From assembly GCA_964643605.1 (NCBI GenBank), contig CAZXTF010000009.1, positions 1 through 26,327 on the forward strand: 26,327 nt of DNA, read 5' to 3'. Positions 5,795 to 13,390 of this stretch are shown here, piece after piece. The notes beneath the pieces are model-generated. The model had not been told where the DNA came from. It saw only the letters and a list, made by a program, of their open reading frames with translations, and made no database searches. The DNA comes from CAMTWJ01 sp964643605. GTDB taxonomy: Bacteria; Patescibacteriota; Saccharimonadia; Saccharimonadales; 2-12-FULL-41-12. Numbering within the stretch: the stretch's first letter is position 1; each line of letters begins with the position of its first letter. The position numbers were made by a program, and so were the translations under genes.

Positions 5795-7021
5795 ATGCCT
5801 AAAATACCGAGGCAATTTAAAAATCCAAAAGTTAAAACTGTCTTTAAGACAGGGGTTAATGTAGCGATACTACTCGTTGTCTTTGGCGTAGGTGTGGCAT
5901 TTGGTCAGGGTAAGATTGTATTTGGCCCTGATGCGCTGTACCATCGCTCATCTCAGAAAAATGCCCCCGAAAAAATCGACACAGCTGGTGTGCAAGAAGT
6001 TTACAAGATGCTTCGCCAGAGTTTCGACGGTCAGCTCGATACGGAGAAGCTACAAGATGGTATGAAGGAAGGGCTAGTTAAGGCCGCTGGCGACCCGTAT
6101 ACCGAATTTTTGAACGCCAATGATAGTAAACAGTTTGAAGAACAGCTCAGTGGTAGCTTTGAGGGTATCGGGGCAGAGCTGAGCAAAGATGGTAATAATA
6201 TCGTTATTGTTTCACCAATCGCTGGGTATCCAGCCGAAAAGGCAGGGCTCAAGCCAAAAGACGTTATTGTAAAGATTAACGACGAAGACGCAACCAACAT
6301 CACTGTAACAGAGGCAGTTAACAAGATCCGAGGCCAAAAAGGGACAAGCGTAAAGCTCAATATAGCACGTGATGGCAAAACGTTCGATGTGACGATTACC
6401 CGTGAGACGATTACCTTGCCAAGCGTTAAGTACGAGATGGCAGCAGGAAATGTTGGGGTTATTACTATCTCTCGATTTGGTGAAGATACGGTAGAGCTAA
6501 CTACCAAAGCTGCCAATGATCTTAAGGCCCAAGGTGCGAAAAGCATCGTGCTCGACCTGCGGGGTAACCCGGGGGGCTTACTCGATGCAGCAGTTGGAAT
6601 TTCTAGCCTGTGGCTCGACAAAGGAGACACTATTTTGCAAGAAAAACGAGACAATACCGTGGTACGGACATTTTATGCCAATGGCAACAATGCTCTAAAG
6701 GGTATGCCAACAGTGGTACTAATCGACGATGGTAGTGCCAGCGCCAGCGAAATTGTGGCAGGTGCTCTAAAAGATAATAATGCGGCAACGCTTATGGGTG
6801 TAAAGAGTTACGGTAAGGGAAGTGTCCAAGAGGTTCGCAGGCTAATGGGCGGTGGCACGCTAAAAGTTACGGTAGCTCGCTGGTTTACACCTGCTGGTCA
6901 GAATATCGACAAACATGGTATCGAACCAGATGAGAAGGTAGAGCTAACCGACGAAAACATCAAGGCCAAGCAAGACACGCAAAGAGACGCTGCTTTACGC
7001 AAACTCCAAGCACAACAATAA
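5795..7021 (+). CDS. S41 family C-terminal processing protease (CtpA/Prc-like)
   Basis: Membrane-anchored serine protease that trims C-termini of extracytoplasmic proteins. The 408-aa protein has an N-terminal signal anchor (about 18-36, VNVAILLVVFGVGVAFG), a CtpA N-terminal region with the family-typical DPYTEFLN, a PDZ domain (about 112-195, including GIGAEL and PAEKAGLKPKD) and the S41 catalytic domain with VLDLRGNPGG, nucleophile S316 in GSASASE and general base K341 in SYGKGSVQ. The Ser-Lys spacing of 25 residues equals that of E. coli Prc. The C-terminus carries the usual FTPAGQNI and GIEPD motifs. GAGGGAG lies 12 bases before the ATG; a nearby GTG at 5785 is out of frame. Its position after two secreted hydrolases suggests it may process or turn over wall enzymes (inference). 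Confidence 0.95.
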   Translation: MPKIPRQFKNPKVKTVFKTGVNVAILLVVFGVGVAFGQGKIVFGPDALYHRSSQKNAPEKIDTAGVQEVYKMLRQSFDGQLDTEKLQDGMKEGLVKAAGDPYTEFLNANDSKQFEEQLSGSFEGIGAELSKDGNNIVIVSPIAGYPAEKAGLKPKDVIVKINDEDATNITVTEAVNKIRGQKGTSVKLNIARDGKTFDVTITRETITLPSVKYEMAAGNVGVITISRFGEDTVELTTKAANDLKAQGAKSIVLDLRGNPGGLLDAAVGISSLWLDKGDTILQEKRDNTVVRTFYANGNNALKGMPTVVLIDDGSASASEIVAGALKDNNAATLMGVKSYGKGSVQEVRRLMGGGTLKVTVARWFTPAGQNIDKHGIEPDEKVELTDENIKAKQDTQRDAALRKLQAQQ

Positions 7022-7035
7022 AATGGCTTCAAAAG

Positions 7036-7064
7036 TTGCGTCTAACAGATAAGTACGGTAGTAT
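7036..7064 (+). promoter_or_regulatory. Sigma70-like promoter for pyrG
   Basis: TTGCGT (7036-7041), a 17-base spacer and TAGTAT (7059-7064). The leader of about 22 bases carries AAGAGG (7078-7083), well placed for the TTG start at 7093. Confidence 0.5.
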
Positions 7065-7092
7065 TTAAGTAAAGCTAAAGAGGCGAGGGATT

Positions 7093-8679
7093 TTGGCAAA
7101 GCAAACAAAATTTATTTTTGTTACCGGAGGTGTATTATCCGGACTCGGGAAGGGCATAACAGCAGCTTCCATTGCCCGCACCCTTCAAGCCCGTGGCCTC
7201 AAGGTAAACTTACAAAAACTCGACCCATATCTAAATGTCGATGCCGGTACACTTAACCCAGCCGAACACGGCGAGTGCTTTGTAACGGCTGATGGCGCCG
7301 AGACCGACCTAGACCTCGGCCACTACGAGCGATTCCTTGATATCGAACTAACCCAGTCCAGCAGTGTTATGAGCGGGCGTTTGCTGCGCAATCTTATCCA
7401 GGACGAACGAGACGGCAAGTTTTTGGGCCAAACGGTACAAGTGCTGCCTCATTTTACAGGGGTAATTAAAGACAGCGTACTAAAAGCAAGCCAAGGTTTT
7501 GATGTGCATATTGTAGAGATTGGCGGTACAGTGGGTGACTACGAAAGTCCTGCTTTTATCGAGGCAATCCGAGAACTTGGCCTGCAGATGGGCAAAGATA
7601 ACTGTGCCTATGTACACGTCGTGTACTTGCCATATTTGGGCGCCAGCCAAGAGATCAAGACCAAGCCAGCCCAAAACGCCCTAAAAGATTTGCGAGCGGT
7701 TGGTATTATTCCTGATGTTTTGGTAGCTCGCAGTGAAGTCGCTCCTCCAGCAGAGGTAAAGAGTAAACTGAGTTTACATGGTGGTGTAAATAAAGACGCT
7801 GTTGTATTGCTACCAAATGCACCAACTATTTATCAGGTGCCATTGACAATTGAAGAACAAGGGATTGGCGATTTAATTGCTAAACAACTAGGATTTGGCA
7901 ACAAAAAACCAGACCTAGAGGAGTGGGAATCTATGGTTGCTCGGGCGCTTAGCAACCCAGAAAAAACATATAAAGTTGGCGTAGTGGCTAAGTATCTTGA
8001 TAACCAGGATACATACATATCTGTTTTTGAAGCTCTTCGGGCGGCAGCTTGGGCCGAAGGCGTGTCGCTTGACCTAGCGTGGGTAAATGCCGAGGAGCTG
8101 ACCGATGGAAAAGAACTAGAAGCATACGATGGGTTATTGGTGCCTGGTGGCTTTGGTGAACGTGGTGTCGAAGGCAAGATCTTGGCCGCACAGACTGCAC
8201 TAAAGGAAAAACAGTCATATCTTGGTCTCTGTTTGGGCTTGCAGGTTGGAGTAATTGCAGCTGCCCGAAATGCTGGCCTGCCTGACGTAAACTCTGCCGA
8301 GTTTGCTCCTAGTTCACAGAACCCAGTTATTGCTACCATGAACGGCCAAGAGGGCAAAGAAAACACTGGTGGCACTATGCGACTTGGTAATTATCCGTGT
8401 GTTCTTGCTAGTGACAGTCAGTCTGCCAAGCTATACGGCTCAGAAAAAATCGAAGAACGACACCGTCACCGCTACGAGTGTAACAACCAATACCGAGACC
8501 AGTACGAGTCGTGGGGCATCAAGGCAGTTGGCTTAAGTCCAGATAAAAAGTTAGTCGAAGTTATCGAGGCAATTGACCACCCATTCTTTGTAGCCAGCCA
8601 GTTTCACCCAGAGTTTAACTCACGTCCTACTAGGCCACATCCGCTGTTTATTGGCTTTGTCCGAAGCTTGAAAAAATAG
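7093..8679 (+). CDS. pyrG: CTP synthase
   Basis: Converts UTP to CTP using ATP and glutamine, the last step of de novo pyrimidine nucleotide synthesis. The 528-aa protein has the ammonia-ligase domain (about 1-265) starting with KFIFVTGGVLSGLGKG and containing DPYLNVDAGTLNP and HGECFV, and a C-terminal glutamine amidotransferase domain with the oxyanion region PGGFGERG, nucleophile C380 in LGLCLGLQ, and the H505/E507 pair in FHPEF. The start is TTG 7093: the protein aligns from MAK..KFIFVTGG as in the family, AAGAGG sits 9 bases upstream, and no ATG is available before the conserved region. It appears to be a single-gene unit. Confidence 0.97.
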   Translation: MAKQTKFIFVTGGVLSGLGKGITAASIARTLQARGLKVNLQKLDPYLNVDAGTLNPAEHGECFVTADGAETDLDLGHYERFLDIELTQSSSVMSGRLLRNLIQDERDGKFLGQTVQVLPHFTGVIKDSVLKASQGFDVHIVEIGGTVGDYESPAFIEAIRELGLQMGKDNCAYVHVVYLPYLGASQEIKTKPAQNALKDLRAVGIIPDVLVARSEVAPPAEVKSKLSLHGGVNKDAVVLLPNAPTIYQVPLTIEEQGIGDLIAKQLGFGNKKPDLEEWESMVARALSNPEKTYKVGVVAKYLDNQDTYISVFEALRAAAWAEGVSLDLAWVNAEELTDGKELEAYDGLLVPGGFGERGVEGKILAAQTALKEKQSYLGLCLGLQVGVIAAARNAGLPDVNSAEFAPSSQNPVIATMNGQEGKENTGGTMRLGNYPCVLASDSQSAKLYGSEKIEERHRHRYECNNQYRDQYESWGIKAVGLSPDKKLVEVIEAIDHPFFVASQFHPEFNSRPTRPHPLFIGFVRSLKK

Positions 8680-8696
8680 CCAAAAACTATTACCAT
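8668..8696 (+). promoter_or_regulatory. Sigma70-like promoter for the orphan receiver, leaderless geometry
   Basis: TTGAAA (8668-8673), a 17-base spacer and TACCAT (8691-8696), then 7 bases to ATG 8704. The -35 box lies within the last codons of pyrG. Confidence 0.55.
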
Positions 8697-8703
8697 AAAC
8701 ATA

Positions 8704-9084
8704 ATGAGTAAACAGAAAACAATTCTAATTGTTGAGGACGACGAAAACCTCGGTAGCGTATACGAAACACGCTTGCAGGCAGAGGGCTTTAGCACCAAGC
8801 GAGCCACCAACGGAGAAGAAGCTATTGTAGCTGCCACTCAGGCAGTGCCAGATCTAATCTTGCTTGACGTGATGATGCCCAAAGTCAGCGGCTTTGATGT
8901 GCTCGATATTTTGCGCAATACACCAGCAACTTCAAATGCAAAAGTTATTATGCTGACAGCTCTTAGTCAAGACAGCGACAAAGAACGAGCCAAACAGTTG
9001 GGTGTTGATGATTATCTTATAAAATCCCAAGTAGTCATCGCCGAAGTTGTGGAACGAGTCAAGCAACATCTAAGAGACGAATAA
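8704..9084 (+). CDS. Single-domain response regulator (CheY-like receiver)
   Basis: A 126-aa receiver domain with no output domain. The acidic pocket (VEDDENLG, residues 10-17), phospho-acceptor D55 in LLDVMMPK, the Thr switch residue in IMLTALS and the Lys in YLIKSQ are all present, so it should accept a phosphate. The Pro that usually follows the Lys is absent. No histidine kinase gene is adjacent; the only kinase-like gene in the window (16969) has lost its His, so the partner lies elsewhere. It may act through protein-protein contacts. The predicted start has no ribosome binding site and sits 7 bases after a -10 box. Confidence 0.93.
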   Translation: MSKQKTILIVEDDENLGSVYETRLQAEGFSTKRATNGEEAIVAATQAVPDLILLDVMMPKVSGFDVLDILRNTPATSNAKVIMLTALSQDSDKERAKQLGVDDYLIKSQVVIAEVVERVKQHLRDE

Positions 9085-9097
9085 CAGAGGTAGGTAA

Positions 9098-9126
9098 TTG
9101 ACAAAATAGCAAAAGTTTGCTATTAT
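9098..9126 (+). promoter_or_regulatory. Consensus sigma70 promoter with embedded inverted repeat
   Basis: TTGACA (9098-9103), a 17-base spacer ending TTTGC, and TATTAT (9121-9126); the ATG at 9132 is 5 bases further on. This is the best match to consensus in the window. A perfect 9-bp inverted repeat fills the spacer and overlaps the -10 box. Confidence 0.85.
9105..9124 (+). repeat. Operator-like inverted repeat between -35 and -10
   Basis: AATAGCAAA (9105-9113), AG, then TTTGCTATT (9116-9124): a perfect 9-bp dyad with a 2-base centre. No T-run follows, so it is not a terminator for the upstream receiver gene. Its position over the promoter suggests a repressor binding site. Confidence 0.6.
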
Positions 9127-9131
9127 AGACA

Positions 9132-9740
9132 ATGAGTATGACTCAAACAAACACTACCCCAAAACCAACATTAGAACTCGCAGAAGCACAAAGCCCTAAT
9201 TACTATGTGTTAACAAGCGATACACTTCGGGAGTTCTCCGAGGTTATGACCGAAGCTACCCAGGCGATTACTCAAAAGCCAAAAGAAGCCAACCAAGGTC
9301 AGCGACAGGCAGTCCTTGCTATTGCAGAAGCTTCTGCAAGGGGGCTCAATACAGTTCTTATTGAGGATTCTACCTTACTTCAAAATGAAAAAGTTAGTGC
9401 AAATGTTAAAAAGGCCTATGGAATTAATAAAAAACCAGGACAGGCGATTAACTCTTTAGAAGTTTCAAAAGGAATAGACGCTACATTGGCTCTACTGACG
9501 GCAGAACATGGCATGGACAATGAGAAGAAGATACAGAAACACTTTTCAAAAGAAGCTTCTAAAATCGAAGATGTTGTAGAAGGATCTTTGTCTGCGCTAA
9601 CAGCTGTCGCCGAAGTGCGAGAACAAGCAGGAGAAGGTGGTCTTGAGGCACCACTATTCTTAAAGCAGGAAATTGAAAACGCAGAAGTAGCCTTCGATAA
9701 TCTAGCTACAGCTCGTGAACAGGAACTTATAGCTGCTTAA
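9132..9740 (+). CDS. Hypothetical protein, 202 aa
   Basis: I do not recognise this family. The protein is soluble, Ala/Glu/Lys/Gln-rich and mostly helical in appearance, without a signal peptide, membrane span or Cys. The N-terminal 20 residues are Thr/Pro-rich and probably disordered. Helical segments follow (for example LREFSEVMTEATQAI and RQAVLAIAEASARGL), and the C-terminal half is acidic. The start is ATG 9132 or the in-frame ATG 9138; the first fits the promoter geometry (leaderless). The next unknown gene starts 17 bases after its stop and is probably co-transcribed. Both sit under a strong, possibly repressible promoter. Confidence 0.8.
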   Translation: MSMTQTNTTPKPTLELAEAQSPNYYVLTSDTLREFSEVMTEATQAITQKPKEANQGQRQAVLAIAEASARGLNTVLIEDSTLLQNEKVSANVKKAYGINKKPGQAINSLEVSKGIDATLALLTAEHGMDNEKKIQKHFSKEASKIEDVVEGSLSALTAVAEVREQAGEGGLEAPLFLKQEIENAEVAFDNLATAREQELIAA

Positions 9741-9757
9741 CAAATAAAAATACAACC

Positions 9758-11089
9758 ATGGAAGCCTCACAAACTCTCACTCCACATCCAGAACAGCAGC
9801 ACACCCAAGCAGAAGGGCATCTGTTGCATGAGATACACGCAATCCGGCAGGAAACAATTGCTCGCAAGGCCATGTATAGCCTTCGCAATACCGTTGATAG
9901 AGCCTATGAGATGGCCAGCGGAGAAAAGGCAAAGCAGTATGTAGGCTATATCCCAACTGATGTGTCGAGCGAGGAATATGTGCGAGACTATAAAATGTTG
10001 GTGGATGCCGGTGTGGCGTTGGCTATCCCAAGGGGTAGTCGGCGTGTAATGACGGTCGAGGGTAATGAACAGCTGTCCGAAGACGAGCGAAACCAAAAGA
10101 TACAAGAGATATTTAAAGATTCACCAGTACATCAAAAAATATCTGCGGTTGCGAAAGAAATTCACACAGCAATTTTTGAAGATTTTGATGATGAAAAACA
10201 AGCTCACAAAGAATTAGCAGATACTGGTGAGCTGTTATTCTCAACCGAGTTTGATCCAGATAATCCCAATGACAAAGCAGCAATAGACTACTTTGGAGAT
10301 AATAAAGTACTGTCTTTCAAAAAGGGTGAAGATGGGTTGGTGCGGCCTGTCGCAGAACTAGCGCAACCACAGGCTTTGTTTGTAGATACTCCCTCGGGCA
10401 ATGCTCTAGTAGGGGCAATCGATGGGGCAACATTGGATTTGAGTGATGATGCCAAGCAGGAGCTTGCGCTAGAAGACGAAGATCGTTACGGCAACGGCTA
10501 TGCCTGGCTGACTCGTGAGTTGGCAAAAAGTATTAATCGTCCTGAGAGAGAGGTATCGTTTCTAAAGGGAGATACAAGCAAAATCCAGCAATTGGAGTAT
10601 ACCGGTGATCCGGCAGCCGATTTAGTAATTGACCTTATAAAGCAAGTGTACAGTCGGGGAGATTTTCGGTCTGATGTACCTAAAACAGAAGAGACAGTCC
10701 AGATGAAAGACGGCAATTGTAAGGACGCAGAGGTGTATTTTAGCGATGCTCAGCGAATGGCTGGAAGTTCGGTAAAAATGAAGGTAAATGGGAAGAACTT
10801 TCTGCATAAAAAGCATGGCGCCGAGACATATATAAATACAGAATCGATACTATTTAACGGTGTAGAATTGCCTCCAGGATTTATTTTTGGCAGGATGGGT
10901 GATAACGAAGGATATTATTTGCGCCCAAGTCGTGGTGATGACGGTGGATTTTATGTAATGCGAGCAACTGCATTTTGTTTTGATGACCCCGCCAAAGCTT
11001 TTGAAGTATTTGGCTCCGCAATGGTAAGCGGTGTAACCGAAGAGACAACCGAAAATCTTAAACAAGATATTGCGGATTTCCCAAATTAG
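9758..11089 (+). CDS. Hypothetical protein, 443 aa
   Basis: I do not recognise this family. The 443-aa protein is cytoplasmic in appearance (no signal peptide or membrane span) and acidic. Visible segments include an N-terminal His/Gln-rich stretch (about 1-30), an acidic middle (FDPDNPNDKAA; LALEDEDRYG), and a C-terminal region (about 310-425) with KDGNCKDAEVYFSDAQRM, ELPPGFIFGRMGD and FYVMRATAFCFDDPAKAF that looks like a folded domain. There are only two Cys. No Shine-Dalgarno motif precedes ATG 9758; the 17-base gap from the previous gene is A-rich (AAATAAAAATACAACC). The stop codon overlaps that of the convergent surface-protein gene by 4 bases, with no terminator between them. Confidence 0.8.
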   Translation: MEASQTLTPHPEQQHTQAEGHLLHEIHAIRQETIARKAMYSLRNTVDRAYEMASGEKAKQYVGYIPTDVSSEEYVRDYKMLVDAGVALAIPRGSRRVMTVEGNEQLSEDERNQKIQEIFKDSPVHQKISAVAKEIHTAIFEDFDDEKQAHKELADTGELLFSTEFDPDNPNDKAAIDYFGDNKVLSFKKGEDGLVRPVAELAQPQALFVDTPSGNALVGAIDGATLDLSDDAKQELALEDEDRYGNGYAWLTRELAKSINRPEREVSFLKGDTSKIQQLEYTGDPAADLVIDLIKQVYSRGDFRSDVPKTEETVQMKDGNCKDAEVYFSDAQRMAGSSVKMKVNGKNFLHKKHGAETYINTESILFNGVELPPGFIFGRMGDNEGYYLRPSRGDDGGFYVMRATAFCFDDPAKAFEVFGSAMVSGVTEETTENLKQDIADFPN

Positions 11090-11844
11090 CCAAATAGGCG
11101 GGAGGTGGCGGCGTAGTAGAAGGCTGAGCTGAGGCTGCTGACGCCGAAGAACGTAGCGACGATAGCTCCGGCACTGGCACCAGTTTCGGGTAAGGCGGTT
11201 GCTGGTGGTGGTGTGTACTCGTCGGACTGCTTAATCGGTGCACTAGCGTTAATGATAGTGGTTTGGCTTTGCTGCTGGGTTTGTGTGGGCTGTTGTGGCT
11301 TTACTGGTTTCTGAGGCTTTGTAGGAGCTGGTGGTTGGGGCGTTGGCTTTTTCTCGCAAGATTGAGTGCCGCCGTGCTTTGCATCGAGCAAAATATGGTT
11401 AGGTGAAGCAGTGTAGGTGGTTGTCCTGAAGTTCTGTAGTACTGTTCCACGGGCTAGATCTACTTGGTAATAGCAATTTGGTAGTTGTACAGATAGGCTA
11501 TGTCGGCCTGGGCCAAACTTTGCTCGCTTGGAAGCGTAGAGCTTTTGTGCAGCATATGGCTTGCCATCAGTACCATTTGGAGCAGTGTATGAAGCCATTA
11601 AGACATGTGTGCCAGGGCAGCCCTTTGGCACGGTAAATCTACCTGTGGCAGTGGTGCCAGAAATGCTAATACTCTCGTTTGAAGTTGTACACTTTTTGGA
11701 TAGATTGTTGGTTGTAGCGGCATTAGTGGGCTTGAGGATAAGCAAGGTAATAGAGGCAAAAATAGCCATAGTAATAAGTACCCATGCTGCTAATAGCAGC
11801 CGACGAGTGCTTTTATATTGCAATAACTCCTGAATGTCCCTCAT
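11086..11844 (-). CDS. Surface protein with signal anchor, Pro/Gln-rich stalk and C-terminal LPETG motif
   Basis: The 252-aa protein starts with a basic segment and a hydrophobic stretch (about 15-38), probably a signal peptide ending near TNA (42). An extracellular domain of unknown family (about 45-165) contains several Cys and a beta-rich pattern; residues about 166-215 are a Pro/Gln/Lys/Thr-rich linker; LPETG lies at 218-222, followed by a hydrophobic segment (about 223-247) and a very short tail, SRLFG, with one Arg. This is the layout of a sortase substrate, although the tail is less basic than usual. GGGAG about 10 bases upstream of the ATG supports the start. It lies downstream of rpmA on the same strand with a 59-base gap. 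No sortase gene is in the window. The LPETG could be fortuitous, but its position before the only C-terminal hydrophobic segment argues against that. Confidence 0.8.
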   Translation of the reverse strand: MRDIQELLQYKSTRRLLLAAWVLITMAIFASITLLILKPTNAATTNNLSKKCTTSNESISISGTTATGRFTVPKGCPGTHVLMASYTAPNGTDGKPYAAQKLYASKRAKFGPGRHSLSVQLPNCYYQVDLARGTVLQNFRTTTYTASPNHILLDAKHGGTQSCEKKPTPQPPAPTKPQKPVKPQQPTQTQQQSQTTIINASAPIKQSDEYTPPPATALPETGASAGAIVATFFGVSSLSSAFYYAATSRLFG

Positions 11845-11903
11845 TGTATGTATTCTCCCAGTAAAATTTAAGAATTGCTATGAAATATATTACAAACGTG
11901 CAA

Positions 11904-12176
11904 CTATTCGACGGTAACTTCGGTTCGTCGAGTAGTTTTGCCAGTAAATTTACGAATTTTGCGAGTTTTGTACGTTACGGTACCGTCTTTGTCGGCGTGT
12001 ACTGTAAAGTTACGGCTGAGCTTAGTGCCTTTGCCAGCTCGTTTGGTAAGGCCAACTTGTCGAACGATAACCTGGCCGACCGATACTTTTTCGCCGCCAA
12101 ATAGCTTTACACCAAGTCGTTGACCTTGGCTGTCACGGTTATTTTTACTGGAACCACCCGCTTTAACTTTACTCAT
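11904..12176 (-). CDS. rpmA: 50S ribosomal protein L27
   Basis: L27 sits at the base of the central protuberance and reaches the peptidyl transferase centre with its N-terminal tail. The 90-aa protein carries the family signature (KAGGSSKNNRDSQGQRLG, GGEKVSVGQVIVRQVG) near its start. It begins directly at the mature tail (MSKVKAGGSS), so it has no cleavable N-terminal extension of the Firmicutes type. The C-terminal end is basic and Thr/Arg/Lys-rich. It follows the Trm11-like gene by only 3 bases and is preceded by an AGAAAG purine run. The usual upstream partner rplU (L21) is absent here. Confidence 0.95.
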   Translation of the reverse strand: MSKVKAGGSSKNNRDSQGQRLGVKLFGGEKVSVGQVIVRQVGLTKRAGKGTKLSRNFTVHADKDGTVTYKTRKIRKFTGKTTRRTEVTVE

Positions 12177-12179
12177 GTT

Positions 12180-13364
12180 CTACTTTCTTTCTAATACTAC
12201 AAGTTCACGGGCGACAAATTGATCTGGTCGATGATAGATCAAGCTACGCTCTTTTGCATGAACAAATTTAATACGATTATAGCCTAATTTCTCGAGAGAA
12301 TCAAGCACAGGCAGATATGCAAAACTGTTTCTAGTCTTCCAGGCCGGTATAGCAATGCACATTCGGAAGCCTGGTTTGGTCTGTTTTGCGACATTTTTTA
12401 AGAATTTTGTGTGGATGGTGTCGCAATCTTGAATAATTTTTTTCAAAACTTCTGTACTCGGGGCAGAGGAGAGAGGGCGACCTAGGAACGTCTCGCAGGC
12501 GATAGTATCGGGCAGTCCAAGCCAGTTGTGATTGGTCGCATCTCCTCGTTCTAGCGTTAAAAGTGTTCCTTTGTAGCCTATGTTTTTATGAAGCCACTCT
12601 ATGTTTTTCTTTGAGTATTCGACCATTCGCTCATCAAGATCTGATCCGATGACTAGGCACTGCATCAGTAAAGCTTCTTGCAAAACAACACCAGTGCCAC
12701 AAAATGGATCAAGGAGGTGTACTTGTTCTTTTTCGGGGTCTTTATTGCTAAGGGCTAAGTTGATGATAATTTGAGCGAGCTTGGGTGGTAGCATGCCAAC
12801 TTTGCTGTCTCGCATGGGGCGACCTTGGTCTCGGGCAGCGTAGCGCTCGATATCTTGCACGGCGATGCTTTGGGCAACAATTGTTTGATTGCCGTCTCGG
12901 ACAAAAACGAGTTCCCAGCCAAGCTTCCGAGTTAGCCCATTATGCAGTACTTGAGCACTGTTAAGTTCGAGTTCTTTGTTTGGAACTATCCGGACAGGAC
13001 GACCAGATTTTCGTATTAATTTTTTGAGCTCTAAACCAGTTGCCATCAACTGTTTTGGATTGGTTTTTAGGCCATACACACTGAGCCCCAGGCTCAATTT
13101 TCCTTCTTCTAAGTTTGCTGCATGTTCTGGTACGGCTGACTCAAGAAACTTCTGGATTTCTTTCCAGTCGGTTGTGTCGAGAACTGTGAGAACTTTGCAA
13201 AATTTAACCATACCGCCAAGGCGAGCAAAACGAACTTGGCTGGGGTCGATTTGCACTACAGCGGCAGCATTGGCAACAGGGCGAACTTGCTCGGCTCTAT
13301 ACAAGCTTTCGAGTTCGGCCAGGCCAAGAGCTGGTTGTCTCCCTAAAATAAATAAACTCTGCAT
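12180..13364 (-). CDS. Trm11/TrmG10-like THUMP-type RNA methyltransferase
   Basis: Predicted S-adenosylmethionine-dependent RNA methylase of the COG1041/UPF0020 group, whose known members make N2-methylguanosine in tRNA. The 394-aa protein has an N-terminal region (about 1-165) consistent with the NFLD/THUMP RNA-binding part, a central stretch RDQGRPMRDSKVGMLPPKLAQ typical of the group, and a Rossmann fold starting with DPFCGTG (219-225) and the acidic loop GSDLD. Motif IV, normally DPPYG, reads ETFLG (291-295), so the usual catalytic Asp-Pro-Pro is missing. Start ATG 13364 lies 9 bases after a TATACT box with no ribosome binding site. rpmA follows in the same transcript. Substrate and activity are uncertain. 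Confidence 0.82.
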   Translation of the reverse strand: MQSLFILGRQPALGLAELESLYRAEQVRPVANAAAVVQIDPSQVRFARLGGMVKFCKVLTVLDTTDWKEIQKFLESAVPEHAANLEEGKLSLGLSVYGLKTNPKQLMATGLELKKLIRKSGRPVRIVPNKELELNSAQVLHNGLTRKLGWELVFVRDGNQTIVAQSIAVQDIERYAARDQGRPMRDSKVGMLPPKLAQIIINLALSNKDPEKEQVHLLDPFCGTGVVLQEALLMQCLVIGSDLDERMVEYSKKNIEWLHKNIGYKGTLLTLERGDATNHNWLGLPDTIACETFLGRPLSSAPSTEVLKKIIQDCDTIHTKFLKNVAKQTKPGFRMCIAIPAWKTRNSFAYLPVLDSLEKLGYNRIKFVHAKERSLIYHRPDQFVARELVVLERK

Positions 13365-13373
13365 AATAAACCT

Positions 13374-13381
13374 AGTATAAT
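13374..13381. promoter_or_regulatory. Bidirectional promoter with overlapping -10 boxes
   Basis: On the plus strand TATAAT is at 13376-13381, 9 bases before ATG 13391. On the minus strand TATACT occupies 13379-13374, 9 bases before the ATG at 13364. The two -10 boxes share 4 base pairs and are symmetric about the pair of start codons. -35 boxes are weak on both sides. Confidence 0.7.
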
Positions 13382-13390
13382 GTTAAACGC

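Noticed and set aside
6031..6654. Minus-strand open frame of 207 codons opposite the S41 protease
   Set aside because: The plus-strand gene encodes a clear protease with all catalytic residues; the antisense product is Ser/Leu/Pro-rich with no recognisable features.
9105..9124. Intrinsic terminator for the receiver gene
   Set aside because: The dyad has a 2-base centre and is followed by ATAGAC rather than a T-run; it coincides with promoter elements, so an operator is more likely.
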